NCBI RefSeq assembly: GCF_019890615.1
Contig: NZ_JAINVZ010000012.1
Coordinates: 1 to 64,000 of the forward strand
Direction: 5' to 3'
Source: Streptantibioticus parmotrematis
Lineage (GTDB): Bacteria; Actinomycetota; Actinomycetes; Streptomycetales; Streptomycetaceae
DNA length: 64,000 nt
Below are positions 63,185 through 64,000 of this stretch, in pieces. Under the pieces are notes generated by a model. That model searched no databases. It was not told the DNA's origin and was given only the letters and a program-made list of their open reading frames with translations. The position numbers were made by a program, and so were the translations under genes. Position 1 is the first letter of the stretch; every line of letters starts with the position of its first letter.

Positions 63185-63228
63185 TGTGCACTCGGCAGGA
63201 TTCGAACCTGCAACCTTCTGATCCGTAG
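63185..63228. repeat. attR core
   Basis: These 44 bp are identical to 53897-53940 and form the 3' part of the intact tRNA-Arg gene. Confidence 0.93.
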
Positions 63229-63259
63229 TCAGATGCTCTATCCGTTGAGCTACGAGTGC
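63187..63259 (-). tRNA. tRNA-Arg(ACG)
   Basis: This is a 73-nt tRNA with acceptor GCACTCG/CGAGTGC, discriminator A and no encoded CCA. The anticodon loop CTACGGA gives anticodon ACG. Its 3' half comes from the AICE; its 5' half is chromosomal. Confidence 0.95.
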
Positions 63260-63447
63260 TTGGCTTCTCGGCGGTTTTTCTTGCCGGTCGGCGTTGCGGG
63301 AACAACATTACATGAACGTCGCCGTGAGGCGAAATCCATTGGCTCCGACCCTTCTGACCTGCGGAAACGATGCATGGAGGGGTGCGGTGCACCGAAGGCG
63401 TGCGGGCGGCTTGTGGCGGGGGTCACTGCTTCCTGCCGGGAAACGCG

Positions 63448-63477
63448 AGAGCCCCCGTCCACCTGGACGGGGGCTCT
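63448..63477. terminator. Terminator downstream of tRNA-Ser(GCU)
   Basis: AGAGCCCCCGTCC pairs with GGACGGGGGCTCT around a 4-nt loop, 9 bp beyond the tRNA 3' end. Confidence 0.85.
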
Positions 63478-63485
63478 TCTCGCTG

Positions 63486-63575
63486 CGGAGGCTCCGGGAT
63501 TTGAACCCGGGATGGGCGGTTAACCCAAACCGCATTAGCAGTGCGGCGCCATAGACCAGACTAGGCGAAGCCTCC
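63486..63575 (-). tRNA. tRNA-Ser(GCU)
   Basis: This is a 90-nt class II tRNA with acceptor GGAGGCT/AGCCTCC, discriminator G and a long variable arm. The anticodon loop CTGCTAA gives anticodon GCU. Confidence 0.95.
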
Positions 63576-63898
63576 AGCACGCCCGCGCGTGCGGGGCGTG
63601 TGCAGATGATGGCACAGCCCACCGGGCTGTTACCAATCGCTGACCACCGTACAAGGCCGCCGACCCCTCCGGCAAAGCCATTGGCCGCACTGCGGCGCCC
63701 CCTGTCCCGGCCCGGTGCCCTCCCTCCGGTGATCCTCCGAACACCCTCTCGGCCGCGGGCGCCGCCCCGCCCTCGCCGAGACCCTGACACGCCCACGAAC
63801 GGGTTACCTGCCGCGCGCTTACCCGCGCCGGGCGGTAGTGAGGGGGTGGCTCCCGTACGTCGCCCTTCCCGCGTTCGCCCCCGCCACCGGAGGTCTCC
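63576..63898. other. Intergenic region before the last gene
   Basis: About 320 bp that should contain the divergent promoters of tRNA-Ser and of the exported protein gene. No repeat or gene was recognised. Confidence 0.5.
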
Positions 63899-64000
63899 GT
63901 GAACGTCCGCTTCCTCACCCGCCGTCCCCGCCCCCGCGCCCGCCTCGGGCTCGCCCTCGCCGCCGGGCTCTCGCTCGCCGTCGTCGGGTCCGCGCCCGCC
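63899..64000 (+). CDS. Exported protein, N terminus only (cut by window end)
   Basis: The GTG at 63899 has GGAGG at 63889-63893. The first 34 codons encode a classic signal peptide: a basic n-region ([17 protein letters not shown]), then LALAAGLSLAVVGSAPA. The mature protein lies beyond the window. From recalled gene order it could be a D-alanyl-D-alanine carboxypeptidase, but nothing in the visible sequence shows this. Confidence 0.7.
   Translation, partial: MNVRFLTRRPRPRARLGLALAAGLSLAVVGSAPA

Larger units (their letters stand above)
53897..63228. mobile_element. pSAM2-type AICE integrated in tRNA-Arg
   Basis: The element is bounded by a 44-bp direct repeat (53897-53940 and 63185-63228) that is the 3' part of tRNA-Arg(ACG). 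Its gene order is acetyltransferase, KorSA-like repressor, Pra-position protein, TraB-type FtsK ATPase, small spread genes, HUH replication initiator, excisionase, integrase. This order matches actinomycete integrative and conjugative elements such as pSAM2. All modules for excision, rolling-circle replication and double-stranded DNA transfer look intact. Length is about 9.3 kb. Confidence 0.93.

Overview
The window is very GC-rich (codon third positions are almost always G or C) with frequent GTG and TTG starts, and its gene content is that of a Streptomyces-type actinomycete chromosome core. Gene order from about 2.3 to 25 kb (HtrA-like protease, GDPD, regulators, PepP, copper/DyP operon, pheA, serS, HAD phosphatase) and from 37 to 53 kb (aspS, SpoIIE-type phosphatase, pirin, SseB, acyl-CoA dehydrogenase, M18 aminopeptidase, SARP, NHL/thioredoxin protein) agrees with my recollection of two central blocks of Streptomyces coelicolor. 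That synteny is from memory, not from a search.

Layout. 1-2.2 kb is the right end of an integrated element: a 240-bp dyad-symmetric DNA block, an excisionase-like HTH gene, a tyrosine recombinase and a tRNA-Ser(UGA) whose 3' end faces the integrase. 2.3-21 kb is housekeeping and signalling: HtrA protease, phosphodiesterase, two RsbW-type kinases, a PP2C/SpoIIE-like protein that lacks one metal-binding Asp, PepP, and a copper/haem operon (YcnI, Sco, PCuAC chaperone, CopC-CopD, Tat-exported DyP peroxidase), then pheA. A cluster of DnaA-box-like sites lies between pheA and serS. 21.6-25.5 kb holds serS, a HAD phosphatase and metG. 25.6-29 kb is an iron-siderophore uptake operon (two FecCD permeases and a Tat lipoprotein, no ATPase) behind an iron-box-like palindrome. 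29-37.5 kb is more variable: galE-like epimerase, methyltransferase, a TetR/NCS1-permease/amidohydrolase set, LysR and MarR regulators, and an alpha/beta hydrolase broken by an 11-bp tandem duplication. 37.6-53 kb returns to core genes.

53.9-63.2 kb is a complete-looking 9.3-kb pSAM2-type actinomycete integrative and conjugative element (AICE). It is bounded by a 44-bp direct repeat that is the 3' part of tRNA-Arg(ACG). It carries a GNAT acetyltransferase, a KorSA-like GntR repressor with three palindromic operators, a small Pra-position protein, a TraB/FtsK-type transfer ATPase, a run of small Spd-type genes, an HUH replication initiator, excisionase and integrase. New observations on it are a 20-bp repeat at both inner ends (probable integrase arm sites) and a 150-bp G.T-tolerant dyad that could be a single-strand origin. 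Just outside its left end, a Nudix gene and the 3' stub of a probable XRE/TPR regulator look like debris of an older insertion at the same tRNA. The window ends with tRNA-Ser(GCU) and the first 34 codons of an exported protein.
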